From assembly GCA_030831135.1 (NCBI GenBank), contig JAURLR010000153.1:1-7378 (forward strand): a stretch of 7,378 bases of DNA, in the 5' to 3' direction. A model generated the notes under the pieces. That model worked only from the letters and a program-made list of their open reading frames with translations, was not told the origin of the DNA and made no database searches. Positions 1 through 6,407 of this stretch are shown piece after piece. The DNA is from Alphaproteobacteria bacterium. GTDB lineage: Bacteria > Pseudomonadota > Alphaproteobacteria > UBA6615. Each line of letters starts with the position of its first letter. Positions within the stretch are counted from its first letter, which is position 1. A program made the position numbers and the translations under genes.

Positions 1-175
1 ATATCGGCGTATCGACAATGCGGTCCGCCCCGAATTCAGCCTGCAGGTCTCTGTACTGACCCGCCATGCCGCCTTCATAGCCGAGATCTTCGCCCAGTGC
101 CCAAACGGTCGGGTCCCGGCGCATTTCCTCCTGCAGGCCAAGCCGGGCTGCTTGCGCATAGGTCATCTCTCTCAT
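1..175 (-). CDS. ThDP-dependent dehydrogenase E1 beta subunit (partial, N-terminus only)
   Basis: Reading leftward from an ATG at 175-173, 58 codons are visible before the window edge, beginning MREMTYAQAARLGLQEEMRR and ending at DRIVDTPI. This is the start of the beta subunit of a 2-oxoacid/acetoin-type dehydrogenase E1, which with the alpha subunit forms the cytosolic ThDP-binding heterotetramer. The short motif WALGEDL (residues 25-31) followed by the RIVDTPI strand is typical. The family's catalytic Glu in the following S-E-N motif lies just outside the window. The ATG overlaps the TGA of the E1 alpha gene by 4 bp (ATGA), and an SD-like GGAGGA lies just upstream inside the alpha gene, which fixes the start. 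It closely resembles the N-terminus of the plus-strand E1 beta at 5410, sharing EEMRRDP and VWALGEDL. Identity as E1 beta is secure; the 2-oxo substrate is unknown. Confidence 0.9.
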   Translation of the reverse strand, partial: MREMTYAQAARLGLQEEMRRDPTVWALGEDLGYEGGMAGQYRDLQAEFGADRIVDTPI

Positions 176-1176
176 CGGGAGTCCTCCGGAACAGTCGGTG
201 CGCCTACATCCTGCACATCGGTGAACGCCAGGGACGGATGGGGCCAGGGCGCATTCTTGGCGTCTTCGACATAGCCCGCGATCTCGGCAAAGACCTCATC
301 CTGCATCCGGTCCAGCTCGTTCTGGCTCAGGCCGTTTTCGAGCAGCCATGCCGCCGTGCGGCCAATGGGTTCGTGTTTGAGAGCTTCCTCGGCTTCACCC
401 GCGGGCCGATACCCGGCATCGTCATGGGCAAAATGCCCGCGCAGGCGATAGGTCATTGCCTGAATCAGCTGCGGCCCTGATCCGTTGCGGATTTCCGAAA
501 CCACTCGGGCGGCCGTGCCATCAACTTCGAAAAGATCATTTCCATCAATCGTGATGGCCGGAATGTCGAAGCTTTCCGCGCGCTTGGCGATGCCCTCACC
601 GGCTGTGACCAGACGGGTCGTGGTGGTCGCAGCGATCTGATTGTTTTCGCACACGAACAGGACCGGAAGCTCATAGACCTTGGCCCAGTTGAGGGCCTCC
701 ATGAAGGGACCACGGTTGATACCGCCATCTCCGATGAAGTTGACGATGATCCGATCCTGCTTGAGCAGCTTGATCGCCTGCGCCGCGCCAACGGACATGG
801 TGCAGCCATCCGCGATGACCCCGTTCGCACCCAGCATCCCGACGGAGAAGTCCGCGATATGCATGGACCCCCCTTTGCCGTTGCTGGTGCCACCTTCCTT
901 GCCAAAGAGTTCCAGCATCATGGCGCGCGGATGCGCCCCCTTGGCGATGGAGTGTCCATGCCCGCGGTGGTTGCTCATCAGGTAGTCGTCATCACGCAGA
1001 TTTTCGCAGATCCCGACAGCGATCGATTCTTCACCGATATATTGGTGAACAGAACCACGGACATTGCCCGCAAAAAAATTCTCGCCCGCAGCTTCCTCGA
1101 AAGCGCGGATCACCAGCATCTTGCGGTACATCACCGCAACACGTGCCGGCGCATTGGCCAAGCTGTTGTTGTTCAC
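172..1176 (-). CDS. ThDP-dependent dehydrogenase E1 alpha subunit (acetoin/2-oxoacid type), copy 1
   Basis: This 334-residue protein has the usual length of acetoin-dehydrogenase-type E1 alpha subunits. The ThDP/Mg motif is complete: GDG at 149-151, 26 residues, then NN at 178-179. Other family landmarks are GSVHQYIGEE (41-50), SNHRGHGHSIAKG (68-80), GGSMHI (102-107) and YRLRGH (243-248), which carries the active-site His. It should bind ThDP and, with E1 beta, decarboxylate a 2-oxoacid or cleave an acetoin-like ketol. The start is GTG at 1176-1174, supported by a strong SD (GGAGGA, complement of 1181-1186) 4 nt upstream. It lies 100 bp downstream of the LLM oxidoreductase on the same strand and overlaps E1 beta by 4 bp, so all three are probably co-transcribed. 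It is clearly paralogous to the plus-strand E1 alpha at 4397, with long identical blocks around the active site. Family is certain; substrate is not. Confidence 0.95.
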   Translation of the reverse strand: MNNNSLANAPARVAVMYRKMLVIRAFEEAAGENFFAGNVRGSVHQYIGEESIAVGICENLRDDDYLMSNHRGHGHSIAKGAHPRAMMLELFGKEGGTSNGKGGSMHIADFSVGMLGANGVIADGCTMSVGAAQAIKLLKQDRIIVNFIGDGGINRGPFMEALNWAKVYELPVLFVCENNQIAATTTTRLVTAGEGIAKRAESFDIPAITIDGNDLFEVDGTAARVVSEIRNGSGPQLIQAMTYRLRGHFAHDDAGYRPAGEAEEALKHEPIGRTAAWLLENGLSQNELDRMQDEVFAEIAGYVEDAKNAPWPHPSLAFTDVQDVGAPTVPEDSR

Positions 1177-1180
1177 GCGG

Positions 1181-1190
1181 TCCTCCCCCT
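1181..1190 (-). promoter_or_regulatory. Strong SD deciding the GTG start of E1 alpha copy 1
   Basis: On the minus strand this reads AGGGGGAGGA, followed by CCGC and then GTG at 1176. It matches the 16S anti-SD well at normal spacing. No ATG closer to the conserved N-terminal region has a comparable site, so GTG is preferred. The first downstream in-frame ATG is at residue 16, inside the alpha-helix that leads into the conserved RAFEE segment. Confidence 0.7.
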
Positions 1191-1200
1191 GAACGCGCCG

Positions 1201-1244
1201 CCGCAGGCGCAGGCCGCGAGTATCGCGCGCCCGAACGCCTGCGG
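1201..1244. other. Inverted repeat / hairpin between the LLM gene and E1 alpha copy 1
   Basis: CCGCAGGCG (1201-1209) and CGCCTGCGG (1236-1244) form a perfect 9-bp GC-rich inverted repeat with a 26-nt loop. The loop contains further possible pairing, for example CGCG at 1215-1218 with CGCG at 1224-1227. It lies in the 100-bp gap inside the presumed minus-strand transcript. No T-run follows on either strand, so it does not look like a classic intrinsic terminator. It could be an mRNA-stabilising, processing or attenuating hairpin that sets different levels of the oxidoreductase and the E1 subunits. The role is inferred; only the repeat is seen. Confidence 0.4.
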
Positions 1245-1276
1245 TAAAGCGCAGAGGTGAACCTGAGTCAGGCGCC

Positions 1277-2395
1277 CTATTCAGCCGCGACTTCGATCCT
1301 GGAGGATTCGCCCAAGGCCTTGTTGACCCGGGGCATGACCTCGGTGGCCATCAATTCCATCGAGCGCTTGCCGAGTTCAGGATCAACCCAGTCATGGCCA
1401 GCATAGACAAGCGTGCCAAACTCACCGACCTCTTCCCGGAAGGCGAGAAGGTCATCAACGATCTTGTTGACCGAACCTGCCATCACCAGCGTGTCGACCA
1501 TGAAATCGACGGTGACCTCTTCCTCGGGCTGATCCCGGTCTGTCTTGAACAGACCCAGCTTGCCCGAGCGTTTCAGCTTTTCACCCAGCTGCTGGAAGTA
1601 GAAACGGTAAGGCGATTTCGCACCCGTGCCATATTCCTGCGCCACCTTGTCATCGTCGGCGACGAAGATCGAACGGGCAACACGCCAGAGCGAGGGATCG
1701 GCTTTCGTTCCAACGGCCTCGCAGCCTTGCGCGTAGTTGGGCCAGTGGGTCGCCACCCATTTGGACTGCAGGAAGTTCGCCGAAACCGGAATCCAGCCGC
1801 GCTTGCCCAGTTCGATCACGCCCTTGGAATAGGGCGCGACAACGGTGCCGAAGATCGCGGGATGCGGATCGCGCTGGTACGGCTTGAGGATATACCCCTG
1901 ACCGAGATCAGCCTGATGCGTCTTCGCCGTCGAGATGTTCCAGTACTTGCCTTCAAGGTTGTAGGGTGGCTCCTCGGTCCAAAGCGCGATGATGTGATTG
2001 ATCGCTTCCTCGAACTTCTCGTTGCGGTCGATATCGAGCGTCCCGAAGACCTCGGAATCGGATTGGAGGTTGCCCGGGCTGATGCCGAGCATGAAACGCC
2101 CCTTGAGCATGTGATCGACCATGGCCGCTTCACCGGCAAGTGCAGCAGGATGATGATGGCCAAGGTTTGCGGTCCCCGTCGCCAGCGTGATGTTCTTGGT
2201 CGCTTCGGCAACCCAGGCAATGAACATCAGCGAGTTCGGCACCGGTTCAAACCGGTCCGTGACATGCTCACCCATATAAGCTTCCGAAAAACCCAGCTTG
2301 TCGGCCAGAATGAAGGCCTCGCGGTCTTCGCGGAGGGTTTCGCTGATCGGCCGGTCGGCCGGATGCAACGGCATCGTAAAAAATCCGAGTTCCAT
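1277..2395 (-). CDS. LLM class (luciferase-like) flavin-dependent oxidoreductase / monooxygenase
   Basis: The 372-residue protein begins MELGFFTMPLHP, the first beta strand of the bacterial-luciferase TIM barrel. It carries further landmarks in order: GEHV (42-45, the strand with the family's conserved active-site His), GHHHP (79-83), GRFMLGISPG (99-108) and a late MAGSVNKIVDDL (305-316) that typically contributes to flavin phosphate binding and barrel closure. LLM proteins use reduced FMN or F420; the HHHP plus GR..LG..PG pattern resembles the LimB-like FMNH2 monooxygenases that oxidise terpenes and cyclic ketones. That subgroup call is inference. No signal peptide is seen, so it is cytosolic. 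ATG 2395-2393 is chosen because residue 2 onward is already the conserved strand. A GGAG lies somewhat far upstream, so the RBS is weak. It is first in the minus-strand set, followed by E1 alpha and beta, and divergent from the plus-strand operon. It would need a partner flavin reductase. Confidence 0.9.
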   Translation of the reverse strand: MELGFFTMPLHPADRPISETLREDREAFILADKLGFSEAYMGEHVTDRFEPVPNSLMFIAWVAEATKNITLATGTANLGHHHPAALAGEAAMVDHMLKGRFMLGISPGNLQSDSEVFGTLDIDRNEKFEEAINHIIALWTEEPPYNLEGKYWNISTAKTHQADLGQGYILKPYQRDPHPAIFGTVVAPYSKGVIELGKRGWIPVSANFLQSKWVATHWPNYAQGCEAVGTKADPSLWRVARSIFVADDDKVAQEYGTGAKSPYRFYFQQLGEKLKRSGKLGLFKTDRDQPEEEVTVDFMVDTLVMAGSVNKIVDDLLAFREEVGEFGTLVYAGHDWVDPELGKRSMELMATEVMPRVNKALGESSRIEVAAE

Positions 2396-2441
2396 TAGAG
2401 GCGTCTCCGTTTTCGTGGTGATCGGTCTAGAAATAATGAGC

Positions 2442-2460
2442 TTTGCGGCAAACGATTTGC
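2442..2460. promoter_or_regulatory. Candidate operator: three alternating TTTGC/GCAAA half-sites
   Basis: TTTGC (2442-2446), GCAAA (2448-2452) and TTTGC (2456-2460) form two overlapping dyads, TTTGC-G-GCAAA and GCAAA-CGA-TTTGC. They lie about 50-65 bp upstream of the LLM start codon in the divergent region. Such a cluster is what a dimeric repressor or activator site looks like. No regulator gene is visible in the window, so the binding protein is unknown. Confidence 0.35.
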
Positions 2461-2619
2461 GCTAGATCAATTCGTGCAAGCATAGGAGATATTCCTGCGC
2501 TTTGACACTCTCACGCGCTGGCTCCCCAAGGGGTTTTTCCCGTGGCCTCTGGCAGTCGCGTGCGCGCTGACTTAAGCTATCGGCAATCAATAAATAGCAA
2601 TCGTCAGACATTGCAATCT

Positions 2620-2626
2620 GGGGGAA
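2620..2626 (+). promoter_or_regulatory. SD supporting the ATG at 2632
   Basis: GGGGGAA precedes ATG 2632 by about 5-7 nt. It supports this start over the GTG at 2542, which would add 30 residues of low-complexity, non-conserved sequence and has no SD. Confidence 0.55.
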
Positions 2627-2631
2627 TTCGA

Positions 2632-4386
2632 ATGGTTGAAACAGCTGCCGACGGCGGTAACGTCAAGATTGAAATGAGCGGTGGCGAAGCCATTGCCGAA
2701 ATGTTCAAGCTGCATGATGTGGGCCCCATGTTCGGCATGGCCGGGTTCCAGTTGCTGCCGTTCTATGACGCGGTCCGGGAACTGGGCATGCAGCACACCC
2801 TGATCAATGACGAGCGCAGCGGTGCCTTCATGGCCGATGCCTGGGCGCGTGTGACAGGGCGACCGGGTGTCTGCGATGCAACGCTCGGGCCCGGCGCAAC
2901 AAACCTGCTGACCTCCCTCACCGAATCCCTGAATGCGGGAATCCCCCTGATCGCCATGATTGGCGACACCAACCGGGAACATGCCTGGAAGAACATGACC
3001 CAGGAAACCCGGCAGGTGGAGATGCTGCGTCCGGCGGTCAAGGAAGTGATCCGTGTCGAGGTCGGCACACGCATTCCCGAACACATCCGCTACGCCTACA
3101 CCATCGCAACCTCCGGACGCCCCGGCCCCGTGCTGCTCGATGTACCCGAAGATATCTGCCATGGCGTGTTTGAATTCAGCGCCGACGACCTGTTTGCCGA
3201 TCCCACGACCACCCACGCGCCATCCCGGCGATCCCGCCCGGCACGCGACGACCTGGAGCGCGCCGTGCGCCTGCTCGCCGACGCCAAACGCCCCGTCATC
3301 CTTGCCGGTGGCGGCATTCACATCTCCGGCGCGCAGGATGAGCTGACGGCTTTCGCTGAAGAACAGTCCATCCCGGTCGGGCATACGCTTTCAGGCAAAG
3401 GCTCCATCGCCTGTGTGCATGACCTCTCACTCGGTCTGTTCGGGCGCTATTCGCGAACGGCCAATGACGTGCTTGAAACGGCGGACGCCATCTTCGTCGT
3501 CGGCTGCAAACTCGGCGAGATTGCAACCAAACGCTACACCATCCCGCGCCTGGGCATTCCGATCATCCATCTGGATATCATGGCCGAGGAAATCGGCCGC
3601 TGGGCCCGGACCGACGTGGCACTGTGCGGCGATGCGCGCGAAGGCATTGCCGATCTGCGCGAAGCCCTTTCCGAGGGCGCCAAAAAACGCCTTGCCTCAC
3701 GCACCGACTTCATCACCGAAATCCGGGCCGGCAAGGCAAAATGGCGCGCCGAGGTCGAAGAGCGGCTCACCTCGGATGAGGTTCCGGTGAACATGGCCCG
3801 AATGGTCCATGAACTGAACAATGTGCTTCCCGAGGATGCGATCCTCGTCGCTGATGGTGGTTTTGCTGCCCACTGGACCGGGCTCATCTATGACACCAAG
3901 AAATCCGGTCGCGGCTACATCCCCGACCGGGGCATGGCCTCTATCGGCTATGGCGTGTCGGGCGGCATCGGTGCGCAGCTTGCGACCCCCGACCGGCCGG
4001 TCTTCACACTCACCGGCGATGGCGGCCTGAACATGACGCTGGGTGATCTCGAAACAGCCGCCCGCCTGAAAGTGCCGGTCACGGTGCTTGTCGTGAACAA
4101 CGCCGCCTCGGGCTACATCAAGGCGCTGCAGCACGCGATGTTTGGCGGCCGCTACCAGTCAGCGGATCTGTCCGATCTGAACTACGCCAACATTGCCGAG
4201 GCACTCGGCTGCCGTGGCATCCGTGTCGAACATCCAGACCAGCTGGCAGGTGCCTTCCGTACGGCACTGGAAAACCGCGACAAACCCAATGTCATCGACA
4301 TTGTTGTGACCCGCGATGCCAGCAAGATGCTGCCAGGTGTCGACAATCGGACAGCCCCCATCAAGAAGGGCGACCGGATCGCTTGA
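2632..4386 (+). CDS. Acetolactate-synthase-like thiamine-diphosphate enzyme
   Basis: The 584-residue protein has the three-domain layout of the ALS/POX-like ThDP family. The PYR domain (about 12-180) has the activating Glu at 61 in NDER, GPGATN at 86-91 and GRPGPV at 162-167. The central TPP_M domain (about 205-345) includes VILAGGG (222-228). The PP domain (about 395-565) has the ThDP/Mg motif GDG at 462-464, 24 residues, and NN at 489-490. All key cofactor residues are present, so it should be an active decarboxylase, ligase, lyase or ketone hydrolase. The region after NN (AASGYIKALQH) differs from biosynthetic acetolactate synthase, and no ilvN-like small subunit or ilvC follows, so branched-chain biosynthesis is unlikely. 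The size also suits cyclic-dione hydrolases of this superfamily, but that is a guess from context. It heads the plus-strand operon; the next gene starts 10 bp after its TGA. Start at ATG 2632 by SD and homology. Confidence 0.93.
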   Translation: MVETAADGGNVKIEMSGGEAIAEMFKLHDVGPMFGMAGFQLLPFYDAVRELGMQHTLINDERSGAFMADAWARVTGRPGVCDATLGPGATNLLTSLTESLNAGIPLIAMIGDTNREHAWKNMTQETRQVEMLRPAVKEVIRVEVGTRIPEHIRYAYTIATSGRPGPVLLDVPEDICHGVFEFSADDLFADPTTTHAPSRRSRPARDDLERAVRLLADAKRPVILAGGGIHISGAQDELTAFAEEQSIPVGHTLSGKGSIACVHDLSLGLFGRYSRTANDVLETADAIFVVGCKLGEIATKRYTIPRLGIPIIHLDIMAEEIGRWARTDVALCGDAREGIADLREALSEGAKKRLASRTDFITEIRAGKAKWRAEVEERLTSDEVPVNMARMVHELNNVLPEDAILVADGGFAAHWTGLIYDTKKSGRGYIPDRGMASIGYGVSGGIGAQLATPDRPVFTLTGDGGLNMTLGDLETAARLKVPVTVLVVNNAASGYIKALQHAMFGGRYQSADLSDLNYANIAEALGCRGIRVEHPDQLAGAFRTALENRDKPNVIDIVVTRDASKMLPGVDNRTAPIKKGDRIA

Positions 4387-4390
4387 GGAG
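4385..4390 (+). promoter_or_regulatory. SD overlapping the stop codon, fixes the E1 alpha copy 2 start
   Basis: GAGGAG starts inside the TGA of the upstream gene and ends 6 nt before ATG 4397. This favours that start over the in-frame ATG at 4316, which lies within the ThDP-enzyme coding region. It implies translational coupling. Confidence 0.7.
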
Positions 4391-4396
4391 ACGAAG

Positions 4397-5413
4397 ATGA
4401 ACCAGACCACAGCGCGCGAGAACAAGCCCGCGCATATTTTCGAGCTTTACCAGACCATGTGCCTGATCCGGGCGTTTGAAGAGAAGGCCGAAATTGCCTT
4501 CGATGACGGCTTCATCAACGGATCGATCCACCAGTATATCGGACAGGAAGCTGTCGGCACCGGCGTGTGCCAGAACCTGCGCGCCAGTGACTACATCCTG
4601 TCCAATCACCGCGGGCATGGGCATTCCATCGCCAAGGGGGCCAATCCCGAAGCGATGATGAAGGAACTCATGGGCCGCGTCGGTGGCACCAGCGGGGCCA
4701 AGGGCGGCTCCATGCATATCGCGGACTTCTCGGTCGGCATGCTGGGGGCGAACGGCGTTCTTGCCGACGGCCTGACCATGGGCGTGGGTGCAGCACAGGC
4801 GATTACCCTGAAAGGTGAAGACAATATCGTCGCGGTCTTTGTCGGCGACGGAACGACCAATCGCGGGCCGTTCTACGAAGCCCTCAACTGGGCGATGGTC
4901 TATGAACTGCCGATCCTGTTTGTTTGCGAGAACAACACATACGCCTCCTCCACATTGACCCGCAGCGTCACGGCAGGAGAAGGCCCGGTCGCACGCGCCA
5001 AGGCATTCGGCATGCCGGCCTCCGACGTGGATGGCAACGACATTGTTGCCGTCGATGAACTGGCTGCTGACCTGATCGCACGTGTGCGTTCGGGCGGCGG
5101 CCCTCACTTCCTGCACGCCCGCACCTATCGTGTGAAAGGTCATATCTCACGCGACAAGCTGCTCTATCGCCGGGATGGCGAGACGTCCGAGAACTGGGAG
5201 AACGAGCCACTGGGCCGCTGTGCTGGCTGGCTGGCCGAGAATGGTTTTGACGAATCCGAATTGCGGACCGCGCACAGTGCCGCCTATGCCCGGATTGATG
5301 CCGCCGTGGAATCCGCCAAGGCCGCGCCCTTCCCCGATGCCGCACTGGCCTATGTCGATGTTCAGGATTTCGGGCCGCCGGAACCCTGGACAAAAGAAGG
5401 AGGTGCGTCATGA
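4397..5413 (+). CDS. ThDP-dependent dehydrogenase E1 alpha subunit (acetoin/2-oxoacid type), copy 2
   Basis: This 338-residue protein is a full-length E1 alpha. The ThDP motif is GDG at 150-152 and NN at 179-180 with the standard 26-residue spacing. GSIHQYIGQE (42-51), SNHRGHGHSIAKG (69-81), GGSMHI (103-108) and TYRVKGH (243-249) match the acetoin/2-oxoacid dehydrogenase group. Together with E1 beta (5410) it should form the ThDP-dependent decarboxylating or ketol-cleaving component. It is strongly similar to copy 1 on the minus strand through residues 40-200. It diverges in the loop after KGH (SRDKLLYRRDGE versus AHDDAGYRPAGE), which borders the active site and interacts with E2 in related complexes. 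This suggests different substrate or partner preference. It lies 10 bp after the ALS-like gene, and its TGA overlaps the ATG of E1 beta (ATGA). A residue-28 start is used, not the longer in-frame extension. Confidence 0.95.
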   Translation: MNQTTARENKPAHIFELYQTMCLIRAFEEKAEIAFDDGFINGSIHQYIGQEAVGTGVCQNLRASDYILSNHRGHGHSIAKGANPEAMMKELMGRVGGTSGAKGGSMHIADFSVGMLGANGVLADGLTMGVGAAQAITLKGEDNIVAVFVGDGTTNRGPFYEALNWAMVYELPILFVCENNTYASSTLTRSVTAGEGPVARAKAFGMPASDVDGNDIVAVDELAADLIARVRSGGGPHFLHARTYRVKGHISRDKLLYRRDGETSENWENEPLGRCAGWLAENGFDESELRTAHSAAYARIDAAVESAKAAPFPDAALAYVDVQDFGPPEPWTKEGGAS

Positions 5414-6393
5414 CCGAGATGACCTTTGCCGATGCCGTCCGCGAAGGACTGGCCGAGGAAATGCGCCGCGATCCCTTGGTCTGGGCGCTGGGTGAAGACC
5501 TGTCGACCGCCCATGGCGGCACCAGCGCCAACCAGTATCTCGGACTGATCGACGAATTCGGCCCCAAGCGCATCGTGAACACGCCGATTTCCGAGAACAC
5601 CATCATGGGGGCCGCCGTCGGCGCCGCTGTCGCCGGGACACGTCCAGTCGCCGATCTGCGGATGGCAGATTTCGGGATGTGCGCGGTCGATGAACTGGTC
5701 AATCAGGCGGCCAAGATCCGCTACATGTTTGGCGGTCAGGCCCGGGTTCCCCTCGTCGTGCGTCAGGCTATCGGCATGCGCAAGGGCGGTGCGGCTCAGC
5801 ACTCCCAGTCCACAGAGGCCTGGTATGTCCACACGCCTGGTCTCGTGGTTGTCGCGCCGGGCACGCCCGCCGATGGTCGCGGGCTGCTCAAATCCGCGAT
5901 CCGGGCCGATGATCCCGTCGTCTACATGGAACACAAGGACCTCTGGGTCTCCAAGGGCGATGTGCCCGATGACGAAGGCCTGGTGCCGATCGGCGTGGCC
6001 AAGACCCTGCGCCAAGGCACGGACCTGACCATCGTTTCCTGGTCGAAGATGGCCCAGCTTTCGAATGATGCCGCCGAAGCACTGGCCAAGGACGGGGCCT
6101 CGGTCGAGGTCATCGACCTGCGCACCCTCTGGCCCTGGGACAAGGCCGCGGTCTATGCCTCGATCAAAAAGACCGGACGGCTGCTGGTCGCGCAGGAGGC
6201 GGTACAGGTCGGCGGTTTTGCAGCCGAGATCATGGCCGATGTCACCGAAAACTGCGCCGGTGATCTGAAAACTCATGCCCGGCGCATCGGTGCTCCGCGG
6301 ATGCCCGTTCCCTATGCCGAACCCATGGAGAACGAGTATCGGGTCACCACCGAACGTGTCATCGCAAAAGCCCGCGAAACTCTGGACGCCTGA
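5410..6393 (+). CDS. ThDP-dependent dehydrogenase E1 beta subunit, copy 2
   Basis: The 327-residue protein has the full E1 beta (transketolase pyrimidine-binding plus C-terminal) architecture. WALGEDL is at 25-31, NTPISEN at 57-63 with the ThDP-activating Glu at 62, the His-containing QHSQS at 130-134, and a transketolase C-terminal domain from about 195, including VIDLRTLWPWD (234-244) and RRIGAPRMPVPYA (291-303). It completes the E1 heterotetramer with the upstream alpha subunit, to which it is translationally coupled (4-bp overlap; a strong AAGGAGGTG SD lies in the last codons of alpha). No frameshift or missing key residue is seen. The N-terminus matches the partial minus-strand beta gene closely, so the alpha/beta pair is duplicated as a unit. 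No lipoyl domain is fused, so an E2 must come from elsewhere, or the enzyme uses another acceptor. Confidence 0.95.
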   Translation: MTEMTFADAVREGLAEEMRRDPLVWALGEDLSTAHGGTSANQYLGLIDEFGPKRIVNTPISENTIMGAAVGAAVAGTRPVADLRMADFGMCAVDELVNQAAKIRYMFGGQARVPLVVRQAIGMRKGGAAQHSQSTEAWYVHTPGLVVVAPGTPADGRGLLKSAIRADDPVVYMEHKDLWVSKGDVPDDEGLVPIGVAKTLRQGTDLTIVSWSKMAQLSNDAAEALAKDGASVEVIDLRTLWPWDKAAVYASIKKTGRLLVAQEAVQVGGFAAEIMADVTENCAGDLKTHARRIGAPRMPVPYAEPMENEYRVTTERVIAKARETLDA

Positions 6394-6407
6394 ACAGGAA
6401 ACCAAAG

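Larger units (their letters stand above)
2396..2631. promoter_or_regulatory. Divergent intergenic control region
   Basis: These 236 bp separate the outward-facing LLM gene and ThDP-enzyme operon, so both promoters must lie here or overlap. I see no convincing sigma-70 pair. A TTGACA at 2502-2507 has no -10 at 16-18 bp. A weak rightward candidate is CTGACT (2567-2572) with TAAATA (2591-2596), 18 bp apart, which would leave a leader of about 30 nt. Dyads present are the TTTGC/GCAAA cluster at 2442-2460 and AGGA-N5-TCCT at 2484-2496. No small ORF with an RBS is seen. Confidence 0.5.

Noticed and set aside
5..14. CGGCGTATCG shared with 7285-7294
   Set aside because: The first copy is inside E1 beta coding sequence, so a 10-bp match is most likely coincidence.
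1262..1272. CCTGAGTCAGG palindrome after the LLM stop
   Set aside because: Only 5-bp arms around one base; too short to claim as a site or terminator.
1394..2398. Long plus-strand open frame (334 codons) antisense to the LLM gene
   Set aside because: It mirrors the codon pattern of a GC-rich gene, has no recognisable domain, and the opposite strand encodes a clear LLM protein.
2465..2473. GATCAATTC shared between the divergent region (2465-2473) and the 7276-7284 spacer
   Set aside because: A single 9-mer match between two intergenic regions is within chance for these lengths; flanks differ.
2502..2507. Perfect TTGACA as a -35 box for the plus operon
   Set aside because: No acceptable -10 hexamer 15-19 bp downstream; the following bases are GC-rich.
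2524..2538. CCCCAAGGGGTTTTT as an intrinsic terminator
   Set aside because: The stem is only three to four base pairs with an almost absent loop, and it lies in a promoter region with no upstream plus-strand gene.
2542..2631. N-terminal extension of the ALS-like protein from GTG 2542
   Set aside because: The 30 extra residues look non-conserved, no SD precedes the GTG, and ATG 2632 has a GGGGGAA at proper distance.
4316..4396. N-terminal extension of E1 alpha copy 2 into the ALS-like gene
   Set aside because: It would overlap 71 bp of conserved ALS-like coding sequence; ATG 4397 has a strong SD and fits family length.
2587..5143. Minus-strand open frames of about 260 codons opposite the ALS-like and E1 alpha genes
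   Set aside because: Same reason: GC-driven antisense frames lying entirely opposite conserved coding sequence.
5362..6405. Long minus-strand open frame (347 codons) covering E1 beta
   Set aside because: It is an antisense shadow of a well-conserved E1 beta; no SD-supported start or known motif.
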